DNA from: a virus
Reading direction: 5' to 3' (one strand)
Virus record (IMG/VR): IMGVR_UViG_3300011115_000879
Location: 1 to 64,000 of that record
Length of the DNA: 64,000 bases
In this document: positions 9,207 to 18,752 of the stretch, piece by piece
How positions within the stretch are numbered: position 1 is the first letter of the stretch
How the letters are laid out: each line of letters begins with the position of its first letter
Translations under genes and position numbers: made by a program
Notes under the pieces: generated by a model
Told to the model about the DNA's origin: nothing
Seen by the model: only the letters and a program-made list of their open reading frames with translations
Databases searched by the model: none

Positions 9207-9833
9207 ATGCCCTCAATTAGTTATGCAATTACAGCGTGTAATGAACATGTTGAATTAGAACGTCTATTAGATCAATTAAATAAAACTATTCGTCCTGAAG
9301 ACGAAATAGTAGTCCAACTAGATACTACAGCTACTGCCGAAGTTAAGGCGGTAGCTGAGAAGTATAATGTTGGATATAAATGCGATTATCATAGAATATA
9401 TCATTCTTTAAATAATGATTTCGCATCCTTTAAAAATAATCTTAGTGAACATTGCACACGGGATTATATCTTTCAATTAGATGCTGATGAATATCCACAC
9501 CCAGAATTAATTGAAAATTTACCTGCTCTTCTTGCACACAACCCAGAAATTGATGTATTTCTAGTTCCTAGAATCAATACAGTAGAAGGATTAACTGAAA
9601 CTCATATTAAACAATGGGGATGGAATGTAGAGAAAGGTAGAGTTAATTTTCCAGATTACCAATGGAGAATATGGATTAATAAGAAAAATATCAAATGGAT
9701 AAATAAAGTACATGAACGTTTAGACGGTTTTGGATTATATTGTAATCTACCCCCATTAGATGAATTATGTATATTTCATCCTAAAGAAATTAAACGACAA
9801 GAAAAACAAAATCAATTATATGCTAGAATCTAA
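9207..9833 (+). CDS. Glycosyltransferase, family 2-like (GT-A)
   Basis: The protein starts with the GT2 signature SISYAITACNE and carries DEIVVQLD and then FQLDADEYPHP, where LDADE is the DxD metal/nucleotide-sugar site. At 208 residues it is at the short end for the family, with the catalytic GT-A core only. The C-terminal EIKRQEKQNQLY segment overlaps the next gene. Confidence 0.85.
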   Translation: MPSISYAITACNEHVELERLLDQLNKTIRPEDEIVVQLDTTATAEVKAVAEKYNVGYKCDYHRIYHSLNNDFASFKNNLSEHCTRDYIFQLDADEYPHPELIENLPALLAHNPEIDVFLVPRINTVEGLTETHIKQWGWNVEKGRVNFPDYQWRIWINKKNIKWINKVHERLDGFGLYCNLPPLDELCIFHPKEIKRQEKQNQLYARI

Positions 9834-10671
9834 CATAATAACATATTGTATATCAACATATAATAATTTACCTTATTTAAAGTTAGCAGTAAAATCTGTA
9901 AGAGAAAATTCATATTATAAAGAATCACCTTTTATCATTCATGCTGAGAATTGTACTGATGGTACTAATAAATGGTTAGAAGAGGTTAAAGATTTATATA
10001 ATTTAGAAATATATATTGAAAAAAATGAAGTACCTGTTGGGATTGGAGGAGGAATGAATTTTTGCGCTAATAAAGTAAAAACAGAATATATCATGTTTTT
10101 GCATTCTGATTTTTATGTAACTAAAAATTGGGATATTGAATGTTTAAAAATTATACAAAAATATCCAAATAAAAAATTATGGATATCCTCTTATAGAATT
10201 GAACCCAATATGTTTAATAATTCTTCTTCACGTCCGGGGACTGTTATTGTTCCTCCTGATATGTTTGGAGCCTACCATGATAATTTTAAAATTAAATTAT
10301 TTGAAGAATGGGCTACTGATTTTAAAAAAATGAATCCTGATATCGAAATTCCAAAAGGAGAAGGTGTATCAGGATTAATTAAAAAAATCGATTGGGGTGA
10401 AATAGGAGGAAATGACCCTATATTTGCACCCGCTTCATATGATGATATGGATTTATTTTTAAGGATGTTATATAAAGGGTATGAATTTATATTAACTAGT
10501 AATTCACTAGTATGGCATTTTGGAGCAAGAGGTAGCCACCGATTAGAAGAAAATAATGGACACACATCATCTAGACAAAGAGAAGCAGAACAAAAAAATA
10601 TAAATAAATGGTTGGAAAAGTGGGGTAAAATGCCTATCTTTAATGAATATGGAATGATAAAACAATTTTAA
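9820..10671 (+). CDS. Glycosyltransferase, family 2-like (GT-A)
   Basis: The start at 9820 (MLESNIITYCIST) gives a normal GT2 beginning and a 14-nt overlap with the gene before; the frame from 9760 would overlap it by 74 nt. The 283-residue protein contains IITYCISTYNNLPYL, a donor-site region ending in IMFLHSDFYV (DxD-like), and a C-terminal YDDMDLFLRMLYKGYEF segment typical of GT2 enzymes. The acceptor is unknown. Confidence 0.85.
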   Translation: MLESNIITYCISTYNNLPYLKLAVKSVRENSYYKESPFIIHAENCTDGTNKWLEEVKDLYNLEIYIEKNEVPVGIGGGMNFCANKVKTEYIMFLHSDFYVTKNWDIECLKIIQKYPNKKLWISSYRIEPNMFNNSSSRPGTVIVPPDMFGAYHDNFKIKLFEEWATDFKKMNPDIEIPKGEGVSGLIKKIDWGEIGGNDPIFAPASYDDMDLFLRMLYKGYEFILTSNSLVWHFGARGSHRLEENNGHTSSRQREAEQKNINKWLEKWGKMPIFNEYGMIKQF

Positions 10672-10682
10672 AATATATAAAC

Positions 10683-11273
10683 ATGAATAGATTAGATCAA
10701 AAATTAAATGTATTGTATAGCACGTCAAGTGATATTAATGAACATCTATACACAATACAAAAATACTCTTCAGAATGTAATACTGTAGTAGAAATGGGAG
10801 TTCGAATCCCAGTCTCAACATTTGCTCTGTTAGCAGGAAGACCAAAAAAATTAACATCGGTTGATTTAATTCATCCTAACCAATTTGGTGGTGGTGACGA
10901 GCTTTTATTAGTTCAGGAACTAGCAGCAGAAGAAAATATTGATTTTGAATTTATACAAAGTGATTCACTTACTTATAAAATAGAAGAATGTGATTTATTA
11001 TTAATAGATACATGGCATACTTACAGACAACTTATAAGTGAATTAATAACACATCAAGATAATGTAAAAAAATATATTATATTACATGATACTACAAGTT
11101 ATGAAATAGAAGACGAAGCAAATTGGGTTCAATCACCAGAACCAAATTTTGTAGGTGAAATAAAACAAGGATTATGGGCAGCTGTTGAAGATTTTCTTTC
11201 AAATTTCCCAGAATGGATTATAGAAAAAAGATATATTAATAATAATGGATTAACAATCCTTAAAAGAAGGTAA
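10683..11273 (+). CDS. Methyltransferase-like protein (CmcI/class I SAM fold)
   Basis: This 196-residue protein has a Rossmann-like order: VVEMGVRIPVSTF (SAM-binding loop E-x-G), a LTSVDL strand, DLLLIDTWHTYRQL, and IILHDTTSYE. This is the layout of CmcI-like methyltransferases/hydroxylases found in sugar-modification clusters. The substrate is not evident; a sugar hydroxyl is a reasonable guess from context. Confidence 0.65.
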   Translation: MNRLDQKLNVLYSTSSDINEHLYTIQKYSSECNTVVEMGVRIPVSTFALLAGRPKKLTSVDLIHPNQFGGGDELLLVQELAAEENIDFEFIQSDSLTYKIEECDLLLIDTWHTYRQLISELITHQDNVKKYIILHDTTSYEIEDEANWVQSPEPNFVGEIKQGLWAAVEDFLSNFPEWIIEKRYINNNGLTILKRR

Positions 11274-11275
11274 AT

Positions 11276-12208
11276 ATGAAAAATAAAAAAATCTTCATTA
11301 CAGGAGGAGCTGGTTTTTTAGGGAGGAATTTGGTTAAGCGTTATTACAATGATAATGAAATAACTATTTATTCTAGAGATGAAGCCAAACATTATTATTT
11401 AAAAAAAGAATTTCCAAAAATCAACTGTATAGTTGGGGACGTAAGAAATTATGATTTATTAAAACGAGCCTCTGTTAATCATAATATAGGAATATTTGCC
11501 GCTAGTCTAAAGCAGATTGAAGCTATAGATCAAAATGTTGAAGAAGGAGTTAAAGTTATTATTGAGGGGGCTATTAATTCAAGACGAGTAGCAGAAGAAA
11601 ATAACTTTGAAGCAGCATGTTTTATCTCTTCAGATAAAAGTAGAGCTGCTACTACATTATACGGTGCTATGAAGTTTGTAGCAGGAGAATCATTTATAGT
11701 TAATGCAGAAAAATCTAATGTAAGATTAAGTACTGCAGTTTATGGTAATGTATTAAACAGTACAGGAAGTATTATTCCGTTAATATGGGATGCCATTAAA
11801 AAAGGATATAAATTAAAACTGTATTCTCCTCAAATGACTCGTTTCATGATAGATATAGAACAGGCAATTGATCTAATAGAATATGGATTACAAGTTACAG
11901 GTTATAACATTATCCCAAATTTAAAAAGTTTTAAAGTACAAGATTTATTTGAAATTTATAAAGAAGAATTTGGATTAGAATATGAATTAGGAGAACCTCG
12001 CATCTCAGAAAAACTTCATGAAATGATGATATCTAAAGAAGAAGTACCTCGTACAATATATAATCCAGAACATGATATATATTATATGCATTATAAGAAT
12101 ATTAATTCAAATAAATTCGATTGGGGAGAGTTTGCATCAGATATTACAGTAGTTAATAAACAAGAATTAAAAACAATTTTGCAACACTATGGATATTTTA
12201 AACAGTAA
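11276..12208 (+). CDS. UDP-N-acetylglucosamine 4,6-dehydratase-like enzyme (PseB/CapD type SDR)
   Basis: The N-terminus has the NAD-binding glycine loop TGGAGFLG. The middle has FISSDKSRAATTLYGAMK, with the SSDK and YxxxK elements arranged as in PseB/CapD dehydratases, and MTRFMI further on matches the substrate-binding MTRF motif of that group. The 310 residues fit a short-form enzyme. It would make a 4-keto-6-deoxy sugar nucleotide that the aminotransferase and acyltransferase downstream could modify. Confidence 0.85.
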   Translation: MKNKKIFITGGAGFLGRNLVKRYYNDNEITIYSRDEAKHYYLKKEFPKINCIVGDVRNYDLLKRASVNHNIGIFAASLKQIEAIDQNVEEGVKVIIEGAINSRRVAEENNFEAACFISSDKSRAATTLYGAMKFVAGESFIVNAEKSNVRLSTAVYGNVLNSTGSIIPLIWDAIKKGYKLKLYSPQMTRFMIDIEQAIDLIEYGLQVTGYNIIPNLKSFKVQDLFEIYKEEFGLEYELGEPRISEKLHEMMISKEEVPRTIYNPEHDIYYMHYKNINSNKFDWGEFASDITVVNKQELKTILQHYGYFKQ

Positions 12209-12926
12209 TTTACAAGTAGAAAAAATTACAGATCCTTATAATATTTGGGTTATAGATAATTTTTTAAAAGAAGAAGTACTACAGACCATTATTAAAGAAT
12301 GGCCATCTAGTGAAGATGAAATATGGTATAAAGGTCATACTATGGTAGACGGTAGGACTAATATTTTAGAGCAAGGTATGAGAGGAATTAGTAAAATAGA
12401 AAAAATGCCAAAATATATATCGAAAATAATAGATTATCTTCATTCAATTGAATTTACTAATAAACTTGGAAAAATATTAAATATTGATAATTTAGTACCT
12501 GATAAAGCAATGAGATGGTCAGGAATGAGAACTATGTTACCTGGTTCATTTCAATTAATACATAGCGATGCTAGAAAATCCCCAGAAACTGGGTTAAGAA
12601 AAGAAATTACATGTTTAGTATACTTTAATGAAGATTATAATAAAGATAGAGATGAAGGGTGTTTAGAAATATGGAATGATAATATGACTATTCGTACTCA
12701 TGAAATTTCTCCATCATTAAATAGATTAGTAGTATTTTTAAATAGTGATACATCTTTTCATGGAGTACCAAATGTAAAATCAGAAAGAAGAGCAATTACC
12801 TTTTCCATATTAAGAGAAGGAGAAACAACAAAACGCTCAAAAGCCCTATTTGTAGCTAGACCAGAAGATTCAGAAGAAATAAAAAATGAAGGAATTAAAA
12901 GATCTCAAATAAATGATATAAAATGA
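12189..12926 (+). CDS. 2-oxoglutarate/Fe(II)-dependent oxygenase
   Basis: The double-stranded beta-helix metal triad is visible: H125-x-D127 in LIHSDAR and the distal H191 in SFHGV, followed by ERRAIT with the Arg that binds 2-oxoglutarate. This is the prolyl-4-hydroxylase-like group common in phage glycan islands. It hydroxylates an unknown substrate, perhaps a sugar or protein side chain. It overlaps both neighbours by a few codons, so it is part of the glycan operon. Confidence 0.82.
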   Translation: MDILNSNLQVEKITDPYNIWVIDNFLKEEVLQTIIKEWPSSEDEIWYKGHTMVDGRTNILEQGMRGISKIEKMPKYISKIIDYLHSIEFTNKLGKILNIDNLVPDKAMRWSGMRTMLPGSFQLIHSDARKSPETGLRKEITCLVYFNEDYNKDRDEGCLEIWNDNMTIRTHEISPSLNRLVVFLNSDTSFHGVPNVKSERRAITFSILREGETTKRSKALFVARPEDSEEIKNEGIKRSQINDIK

Positions 12927-13648
12927 ATATTTTGATTCTAGGACATAAAGGTATGTTAGGTCATATGTTGATAAAATATTTAACAGACCAAAATCATACT
13001 ATCCATACAATAGATTATAGATTTCCTTCTATAGAATTTAAAGATAAAATTTTAAAATTTAATGGTGATTATATTATAAATGCTATTGGTGCTATACCAC
13101 AAAAAACAAATTTATTTAATATTAATTATGAATTACCAATTTGGTTATCTCAATATACTGATAATAAAATAATTCATGCTGGAACAGATTGCGAAATAGA
13201 TAATGATGAATATGGTATTTCAAAACGAATAGCGTCTGATTATATAAAAAAATTTAGTACTAATACTAAGATAATTAAATCCTCTATAATAGGACCTGAA
13301 TTAGATTCTAAATCTAGTTTATTAGAATGGTTTTTAGATAGTAAAATTGATGTTAAAGGGTATACTAAAGTAATGTGGAGTGGAATAACTACTTTAGAAT
13401 GGGCTAAACAATGTTTGAATCTAATTAATAATTGGGATAAATTAGAAAAAGAAAATATTATTGAAAGTACTTGTTTATCTAAATATGATTTATTATCTTT
13501 AATAAAAGAAATATTTAATAAAAATATTAATATTATTCCTGAAGATAAAATTATTATTGATAAATGTTTAAAAGGAAATATAAGAACACTAGATATAAAA
13601 ATTCAATTACACGAGTTAAAAAATTACTATTATAATGATTCAATATAA
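12923..13648 (+). CDS. dTDP-4-dehydrorhamnose reductase-like SDR
   Basis: This 241-residue extended SDR begins with the NAD(P) loop ILGHKGMLGHML, contains YIINAIGAIPQ and the catalytic YGISK (YxxxK), and resembles RmlD-type sugar reductases, which are usually near 290 residues. It would reduce a 4-keto sugar. The start overlaps the previous gene (ATGA). Confidence 0.8.
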   Translation: MNILILGHKGMLGHMLIKYLTDQNHTIHTIDYRFPSIEFKDKILKFNGDYIINAIGAIPQKTNLFNINYELPIWLSQYTDNKIIHAGTDCEIDNDEYGISKRIASDYIKKFSTNTKIIKSSIIGPELDSKSSLLEWFLDSKIDVKGYTKVMWSGITTLEWAKQCLNLINNWDKLEKENIIESTCLSKYDLLSLIKEIFNKNINIIPEDKIIIDKCLKGNIRTLDIKIQLHELKNYYYNDSI

Positions 13649-14561
13649 CGAATATTTTCAAGGTGTAGCTGAAGTTCAAAAACTAGGTTTTCCTGATATA
13701 TCAGATACTAGAATACCTTTAGAATATCTAGAAAATAAACAATTTATTTTATTTAGAACATGCCATTCCTATGGTGATTGGGCACTCCTATCAGCAATAC
13801 CACGACTTTTAAAACAAAAATACCCCGGTTGTATTGTAATAATACCATCTCCAGAATGTATAGGAAAATATTTTGCTCCAGATTCATGGAATTATAAACA
13901 TAGTAATCCATTTAATAATGTTATAGAAGTATTTAAAAATAATCCTTATGTTGATGGAATGATAGATGAAATTCCTCAAGGTATGCCTATATACCATGAT
14001 CATTTTAGGATATATGATCCAAATAATGCTGATATTCCTTTAATTCAACAAATGTTAAAATTTTGGAGATTTGAAGATAATGAAATAAAAGATTGTCAAC
14101 CTGAATTATATTGGGATGATGAAGAAAAAGAAATTGGAAATAATATTATAGAAGAAATATTTAAAAATGAATCTTTTGGATTCCTTTATGTAGATGATAT
14201 ATACTCAGTAGGAGATGGAGTAAATCATAATTGGTACTCAGAAGAAGAAAAACCAGAAAAATTAAAATATAAAAGATCACTAATACAAAAAGAAATAAAT
14301 AAACATAATTTACCCTGGTTATACTATTCAGGACAAGATTCTTTTATATATAAAACTGATAGTAAAATATTTGATGTAAAAGAACTTAATATTAGTTTAC
14401 GCATACAACAATATATTAAATCAAAATCGGAATTAATAATAGGCCATCAGGGTGGATATGGAACAGATTGTATGCCTAGGTATACAAAGTGTTATGTTAT
14501 TCCTTTAACTCCTGGATTTTTAGCAGAACATATATTACTTGGAACAACATATCTATACTAA
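13635..14561 (+). CDS. Putative GT-B glycosyltransferase (family 9/heptosyltransferase-like)
   Basis: The 308-residue protein has a GT9-like N-terminal motif, SYGDWALLSAIPRLLKQKYPG, and a C-terminal ELIIGHQGGYGTDCMPRYTKC, resembling the donor-site GG..H/ SGP loop of that family. The match is loose. It lies between a sugar reductase and a GT2 in the same operon, so a glycosyltransferase role is the best reading. Confidence 0.6.
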   Translation: MIQYNEYFQGVAEVQKLGFPDISDTRIPLEYLENKQFILFRTCHSYGDWALLSAIPRLLKQKYPGCIVIIPSPECIGKYFAPDSWNYKHSNPFNNVIEVFKNNPYVDGMIDEIPQGMPIYHDHFRIYDPNNADIPLIQQMLKFWRFEDNEIKDCQPELYWDDEEKEIGNNIIEEIFKNESFGFLYVDDIYSVGDGVNHNWYSEEEKPEKLKYKRSLIQKEINKHNLPWLYYSGQDSFIYKTDSKIFDVKELNISLRIQQYIKSKSELIIGHQGGYGTDCMPRYTKCYVIPLTPGFLAEHILLGTTYLY

Positions 14562-14566
14562 TTTTT

Positions 14567-15289
14567 ATGATAATAGCAACACTAAATCACAATCTACCAG
14601 ATTTAACTGATAATTTGGTTAAACAACTACAAAGAGATCCTTTATTTGACCAATGTGAATTAATGGTAATTGATAATGGTTCAAAAGAACAATTAGCAAA
14701 ATCAACAACTCATCAACTAGAAGAAAATATATTTTTTGGAGGTGGACTCAATGTAGCCATAGATTATTTTCTTTCAACAGACCATGATTATTTATATTTT
14801 TTAAATAATGATTTAATATTTCATGGTCCTCGATTTTTATCACAATCATTACAAGAAGCAAAAGATTCAAATGCTGCTGTATATTCTCCTTCCGTTATTA
14901 ATGCTTCAATTGATCAATGTCATTGGAAACAAATGTGGAACTGGGGGAATGGTTTAAGAGAAGTAAAATGGGTAGATTTTCAATGTCCTCTATTACGACG
15001 AGATATTTTAGAATTAATTAAACAATATCCCGATGACTTAATTTATGGTTGGGGTAATGATCTTTATACAGGTTGTATCACTGAAAAATATAATCTAAAA
15101 ACAATAGTATCAGATAATAATACAATCTGTCATTTAAATTCTCAAACATTTGCTCAAAATAAAATTGATATAGGTGTTAGTGAATTCTGTAAGAGAGCAG
15201 AAGAAAATATGTTTAATTACTTTAGGAATTCTGAAATGAATTCATTATATTGGGAATTAAGAAAACACGGTGAAAATTATAAAATATAA
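14567..15289 (+). CDS. Glycosyltransferase, family 2-like (GT-A)
   Basis: The start at 14567 (MIIATLNHNLPDLTDNL) gives a standard GT2 N-terminus. A frame from 14489 would add 26 unrelated residues overlapping the previous gene. The core contains LMVIDNGSKEQ and YLYFLNNDLIF (the NND in place of DxD, as in rhamnosyltransferase-type GT2), then IYGWGNDLYTG. Length is 241 residues. Confidence 0.85.
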   Translation: MIIATLNHNLPDLTDNLVKQLQRDPLFDQCELMVIDNGSKEQLAKSTTHQLEENIFFGGGLNVAIDYFLSTDHDYLYFLNNDLIFHGPRFLSQSLQEAKDSNAAVYSPSVINASIDQCHWKQMWNWGNGLREVKWVDFQCPLLRRDILELIKQYPDDLIYGWGNDLYTGCITEKYNLKTIVSDNNTICHLNSQTFAQNKIDIGVSEFCKRAEENMFNYFRNSEMNSLYWELRKHGENYKI

Positions 15290-15292
15290 AAT

Positions 15293-15811
15293 ATGAAATT
15301 ACATTTAGGTTGCGGAACAAAACACCTTAAAGACTATACAAATATTGATATCCGATACCTTCCAGGAGTAGACGAAGTAAATAATATTCGTTTTTTAAGA
15401 AACTATAAAGAAAATTCAGTTGATGAGATATATGCTTGTCATGTTCTAGAACATTTTGGTAGATGGGAATATAAAGATGTACTTAAGCGGTGGTTTGAAA
15501 TTCTTAAACCCGAAGGCCAATTACGTTTAGCAATACCTAATTTCTCTGCAATATGTTCATATTATATTAAAACAGGAGATCTAAAATCAATAACTGGGTT
15601 ACTTTATGGAGGTCAAGATTATGATGAAAATTACCACTACATTACTTTTGATTATCATAGTTTATCTAATGATTTAAAAGATATGGGCTATAAAACAATA
15701 TCAGAATGGAATACAGAAGATTATCCAGGAGATGATTTTAGTAAATCATATCTACCACATATGGATAAAAACGGAATATTAATGAGTTTAAATATACTAG
15801 CAATAAAATAA
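15293..15811 (+). CDS. SAM-dependent methyltransferase
   Basis: The protein starts with LHLGCGTKHLKDYTNIDI (SAM motif I plus acidic loop). It has YACHVLEHFGRWE, typical of sugar or lipid methyltransferases, and ILKPEGQLRLAIPNF (motif III). At 172 residues it is a compact class I enzyme. It probably methylates a sugar in the glycan made by this cluster. Confidence 0.85.
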   Translation: MKLHLGCGTKHLKDYTNIDIRYLPGVDEVNNIRFLRNYKENSVDEIYACHVLEHFGRWEYKDVLKRWFEILKPEGQLRLAIPNFSAICSYYIKTGDLKSITGLLYGGQDYDENYHYITFDYHSLSNDLKDMGYKTISEWNTEDYPGDDFSKSYLPHMDKNGILMSLNILAIK

Positions 15812-16623
15812 TGAAATTATTTATAAGTCATATTGATAATAAAATTTTAGAAAAAAAATTAGAATCTGTAAAACATATAGATTTTTCTTTATTTGTAGAA
15901 GATATTCCAAAACAGCAAAGTGATTTATCTTCAATAAACATATTACTCTTGTTTGAACCAAATGAATATTTTGGTTTACATGATTGGGCTATCCAAAATC
16001 AACATTTATTTCAAGTTATTTTAACATGGAGTGATAAAGTATTAAATAACTGTGAAAATGCTATTTACTTTCCATTTACTAGTACGTGGTTTACTCAAGA
16101 ACAATATGAAAAAAAACATGAAAAGCGATTTGAGATATCTCATTTATGTGGTAAATTATTAAAAACATATGGACAATCTCTAAGACATGAACTATTAGCT
16201 AGAAAAAATGAAATAAAAATACCTACTAATTTTTACGATGTGTATGGAGATAGATATAATGTTGAAGATGCTAAAAAAGGTAAAGAATTTGTATTTGGAA
16301 ATTCAATGTTTGGAGCTGTTATAGAAAATACTTCTCATAGAGGGTATTTTACCGAAAAAATACTAGATTGTTTTTTAATGAAAACTATACCCGTATATTG
16401 GGGGTGTCCAAATATTGGAGATTTCTTTAACAAAGAAGGTATAATTAGATTTGAAAATATAGATGATTTTATTTATATTTCAAATAATCTAACTTCAGAT
16501 CTTTATTCTCAATATTCTAAAGCAATTGAAGATAATTATCAAATAGCTATTCAAAGTACAGATTATTATTCAAAAATAGTAAGTAAAATAGAAGAAATAT
16601 TTAAACATAATAATTTAATATGA
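15811..16623 (+). CDS. GT10-like (alpha-1,3-fucosyltransferase-like) glycosyltransferase
   Basis: The region around residues 165-205 has GAVIENTSHRGYFTEKILDC followed by FLMKTIPVYWGCPNIGDFF. This matches the conserved nucleotide-sugar-binding motif of family 10 fucosyltransferases (YxFxLxFENS...YxTEK...PVxxG). The rest of the 270 residues is divergent. The actual sugar donor cannot be fixed from sequence. Confidence 0.75.
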   Translation: MKLFISHIDNKILEKKLESVKHIDFSLFVEDIPKQQSDLSSINILLLFEPNEYFGLHDWAIQNQHLFQVILTWSDKVLNNCENAIYFPFTSTWFTQEQYEKKHEKRFEISHLCGKLLKTYGQSLRHELLARKNEIKIPTNFYDVYGDRYNVEDAKKGKEFVFGNSMFGAVIENTSHRGYFTEKILDCFLMKTIPVYWGCPNIGDFFNKEGIIRFENIDDFIYISNNLTSDLYSQYSKAIEDNYQIAIQSTDYYSKIVSKIEEIFKHNNLI

Positions 16624-17516
16624 GCAAAACAAAAGTACTAATTCAAATATTTCCTATGCTTAAGGAAATAGATTATTTAGAAAGAACATTATTATTTTTA
16701 AAACAAAATTCTCTATTCATAGATAAAGAAAAATACCACATCATATTAGATGTTACCCTCCCTACCTCAGATTATTTAACAGATTGGGAAAAGTCTATTT
16801 TAAAAAAAGATTATTTTATAAATAGGCTTAAAAACATAGAAAAATATTATGGAAACTGGTGTGAATGTCATTTTAATGCAGATGAAAATGTTAAGGGATT
16901 ATTAGATTGTTTTTTAAATAATTTAAAAAAATACCCTGATATAGATGATATTATTTTACTAGAACCAGATATGATATTTAATCCATATACTCTAAATTTA
17001 TACCTAGAATCTAGCATTCAAGCTAAAACTCAATCTCCAAATTACATAATTACTGCAGAATATGTTAAGATGTGGGATACTAGTTGGGATATTGTTGTTA
17101 ATTCTAAATTTTTAAATGAACCTTTTAATTATAGAAATACTCTTGATCCTATAGTTGATACTTATTTTATTACAAATAACGAAACATATTTAAAACCTCT
17201 AATATTTAATAATAATAAATATTTTAAATTTGGGGGTGGGTGGTTTACTATGTATTCTAAATCATTTATAGATGAAATAGATTTTCCTAATACCTTGGAA
17301 GGGTACGGAGCTTTAGATAACTTTATAATGTATTTTTGTCAAAATAAACCAAATTCAGTAACTCAGTATAAAATTGAAAATTTAATAATCACGGATTATC
17401 ATAACCATGTAGATTCTTATGATAATTATGTTTATTCTCTTAATAAAAAACAAGATTTATATCAGAAAAATAATGATATAATGATGAATCATTTCAAAAA
17501 TAAATTTAACTTATAA
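16620..17516 (+). CDS. Putative GT-A glycosyltransferase
   Basis: This 298-residue protein has DIILLEPDMIFNP in the place of a DxD-type motif, preceded by a KVLIQIFPMLKEIDYLERTL start similar to GT-A enzymes. A GGGWFTMYSK segment lies in the second half. It does not match a family clearly. The gene overlaps its neighbour by 4 nt within the glycan operon. Confidence 0.55.
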   Translation: MSKTKVLIQIFPMLKEIDYLERTLLFLKQNSLFIDKEKYHIILDVTLPTSDYLTDWEKSILKKDYFINRLKNIEKYYGNWCECHFNADENVKGLLDCFLNNLKKYPDIDDIILLEPDMIFNPYTLNLYLESSIQAKTQSPNYIITAEYVKMWDTSWDIVVNSKFLNEPFNYRNTLDPIVDTYFITNNETYLKPLIFNNNKYFKFGGGWFTMYSKSFIDEIDFPNTLEGYGALDNFIMYFCQNKPNSVTQYKIENLIITDYHNHVDSYDNYVYSLNKKQDLYQKNNDIMMNHFKNKFNL

Positions 17517-17526
17517 TAGAATAGTT

Positions 17527-18162
17527 ATGAAAAATGTATATGATATAACAAATGAATTTGAAAAACGCCTATCAGATTATACTGGAGCTCCATATGTAGT
17601 TACTGTTGATAATCAGAGTAATGCTTTATTCTTATCTCTAATGTATGAGAATGTTAAAGATAAAGATATTACAATTCCTAGTCGCACATATCCTTCAGTA
17701 CCATGTGAAATAGCACATGCCGGAGCTAAAATTAACTTTAAAAAAACTAAAGGTAAAACTATAAAGGGTGCATATCAATTAGAACCTACTAATATTTGGG
17801 ACTCTGCACTCTGTTTTACTGCAGATATGTACAAACCAGGAACTCACATGTGTGTTTCATTTACAGGACCATATAAGCATTTTAAGTTATCTAAAGGAGG
17901 AGCTATATTAACTGATAGTTTAGAAGCATATTTGTGGTTTAAGAGAGCTAGATATAGCGGAAGAAGAGAATGTTCATATCATGATGATCACTTTGATATG
18001 TTAGGATGGAATTTCTATATGATGCCTGAACTAGCAGCTAGAGGAATGTTACTAATGAATCAGTTCTATAATATGGATGGTACCAAAAAACACCAAGACG
18101 ATTTAGAACTACCATACCCAGATTTATCTAAATTTGAAATTTATACTAAAGCTAACAGATAA
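17527..18162 (+). CDS. Short DegT/DnrJ/EryC1-type aminotransferase
   Basis: The N-terminal half resembles PLP-dependent sugar aminotransferases: LSDYTGAPYVVTVDNQSNAL (cofactor phosphate loop), DITIPSRTYPSVP, then SFTGPYKHFKLSKGG, where the PLP lysine is expected. At 211 residues it is little more than half the usual 370-400, and the C-terminal small domain is absent. It would transfer an amino group to a 4-keto sugar, such as the product of the upstream dehydratase. The reading frame is intact with a normal stop, so this is a short form rather than an obvious frameshift. Confidence 0.75.
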   Translation: MKNVYDITNEFEKRLSDYTGAPYVVTVDNQSNALFLSLMYENVKDKDITIPSRTYPSVPCEIAHAGAKINFKKTKGKTIKGAYQLEPTNIWDSALCFTADMYKPGTHMCVSFTGPYKHFKLSKGGAILTDSLEAYLWFKRARYSGRRECSYHDDHFDMLGWNFYMMPELAARGMLLMNQFYNMDGTKKHQDDLELPYPDLSKFEIYTKANR

Positions 18163-18752
18163 TGGAAAAGGTATTAATAGGAGCAGGAGGACATGCTCGT
18201 GAAGTTAAAGCACATATGGGTGATTCTACTATAAAATGTTTTGTAGATAATACATATTGGAAAGAAAATAATGATTATATATTCCCTTTATCTGAATTTG
18301 ATCCGTTTAAATATGAAGTAATAGTAGCTATAAGTGATCCTAAAGTTAGATTAAGTATAATTCAAGATTTACCTAAAGAGACTAAATACTTTACCTATAT
18401 TCACCCTTCGGCACAAATATTATCATACATTGATATAGGTGAAGGTTCATTTATAGGAGCTAATTGTGTTTTAACATGTAATATTAAAATAGGTAAACAT
18501 GCTTTATTAAATAGATCAGTTCATATAGGACATGATACAACTATAGGAGATTATTTTAGTGCAATGCCTGGAGTTATAGTATCAGGTAATGTAATTATAC
18601 ATGATTGTGTTTATTTAGGTACAAATTCTTCAGTTAGAGAAAAAATATCAATTCATAGCTCAACAGTAATAGGATTAAATTCAGGAGTAGTAAAACATAT
18701 TGAAAAATCAGGAACCTATGTTGGTACACCAGCTAAAAAAATAAATTTATGA
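18162..18752 (+). CDS. Sugar O/N-acyltransferase, NeuD/PglD type
   Basis: The N-terminus has the PglD/NeuD nucleotide-sugar loop VLIGAGGHAREV. The C-terminal two thirds is a left-handed beta-helix of hexapeptide repeats (IGEGSFIGANC, IKIGKHALLN) with the catalytic His in VHIGHDTTIGD and the closing GTPAKKI. Enzymes of this family acetylate amino sugars. It is placed directly after the aminotransferase, as in bacillosamine- or pseudaminate-type pathways. Confidence 0.88.
   Translation: MEKVLIGAGGHAREVKAHMGDSTIKCFVDNTYWKENNDYIFPLSEFDPFKYEVIVAISDPKVRLSIIQDLPKETKYFTYIHPSAQILSYIDIGEGSFIGANCVLTCNIKIGKHALLNRSVHIGHDTTIGDYFSAMPGVIVSGNVIIHDCVYLGTNSSVREKISIHSSTVIGLNSGVVKHIEKSGTYVGTPAKKINL

Noticed and set aside
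10795-10822. T-arm-like sequence (GGGAGTTCGAATCCC) suggesting a tRNA
   Set aside because: It lies inside a well-supported methyltransferase-like gene and has no acceptor, D or anticodon arm around it.
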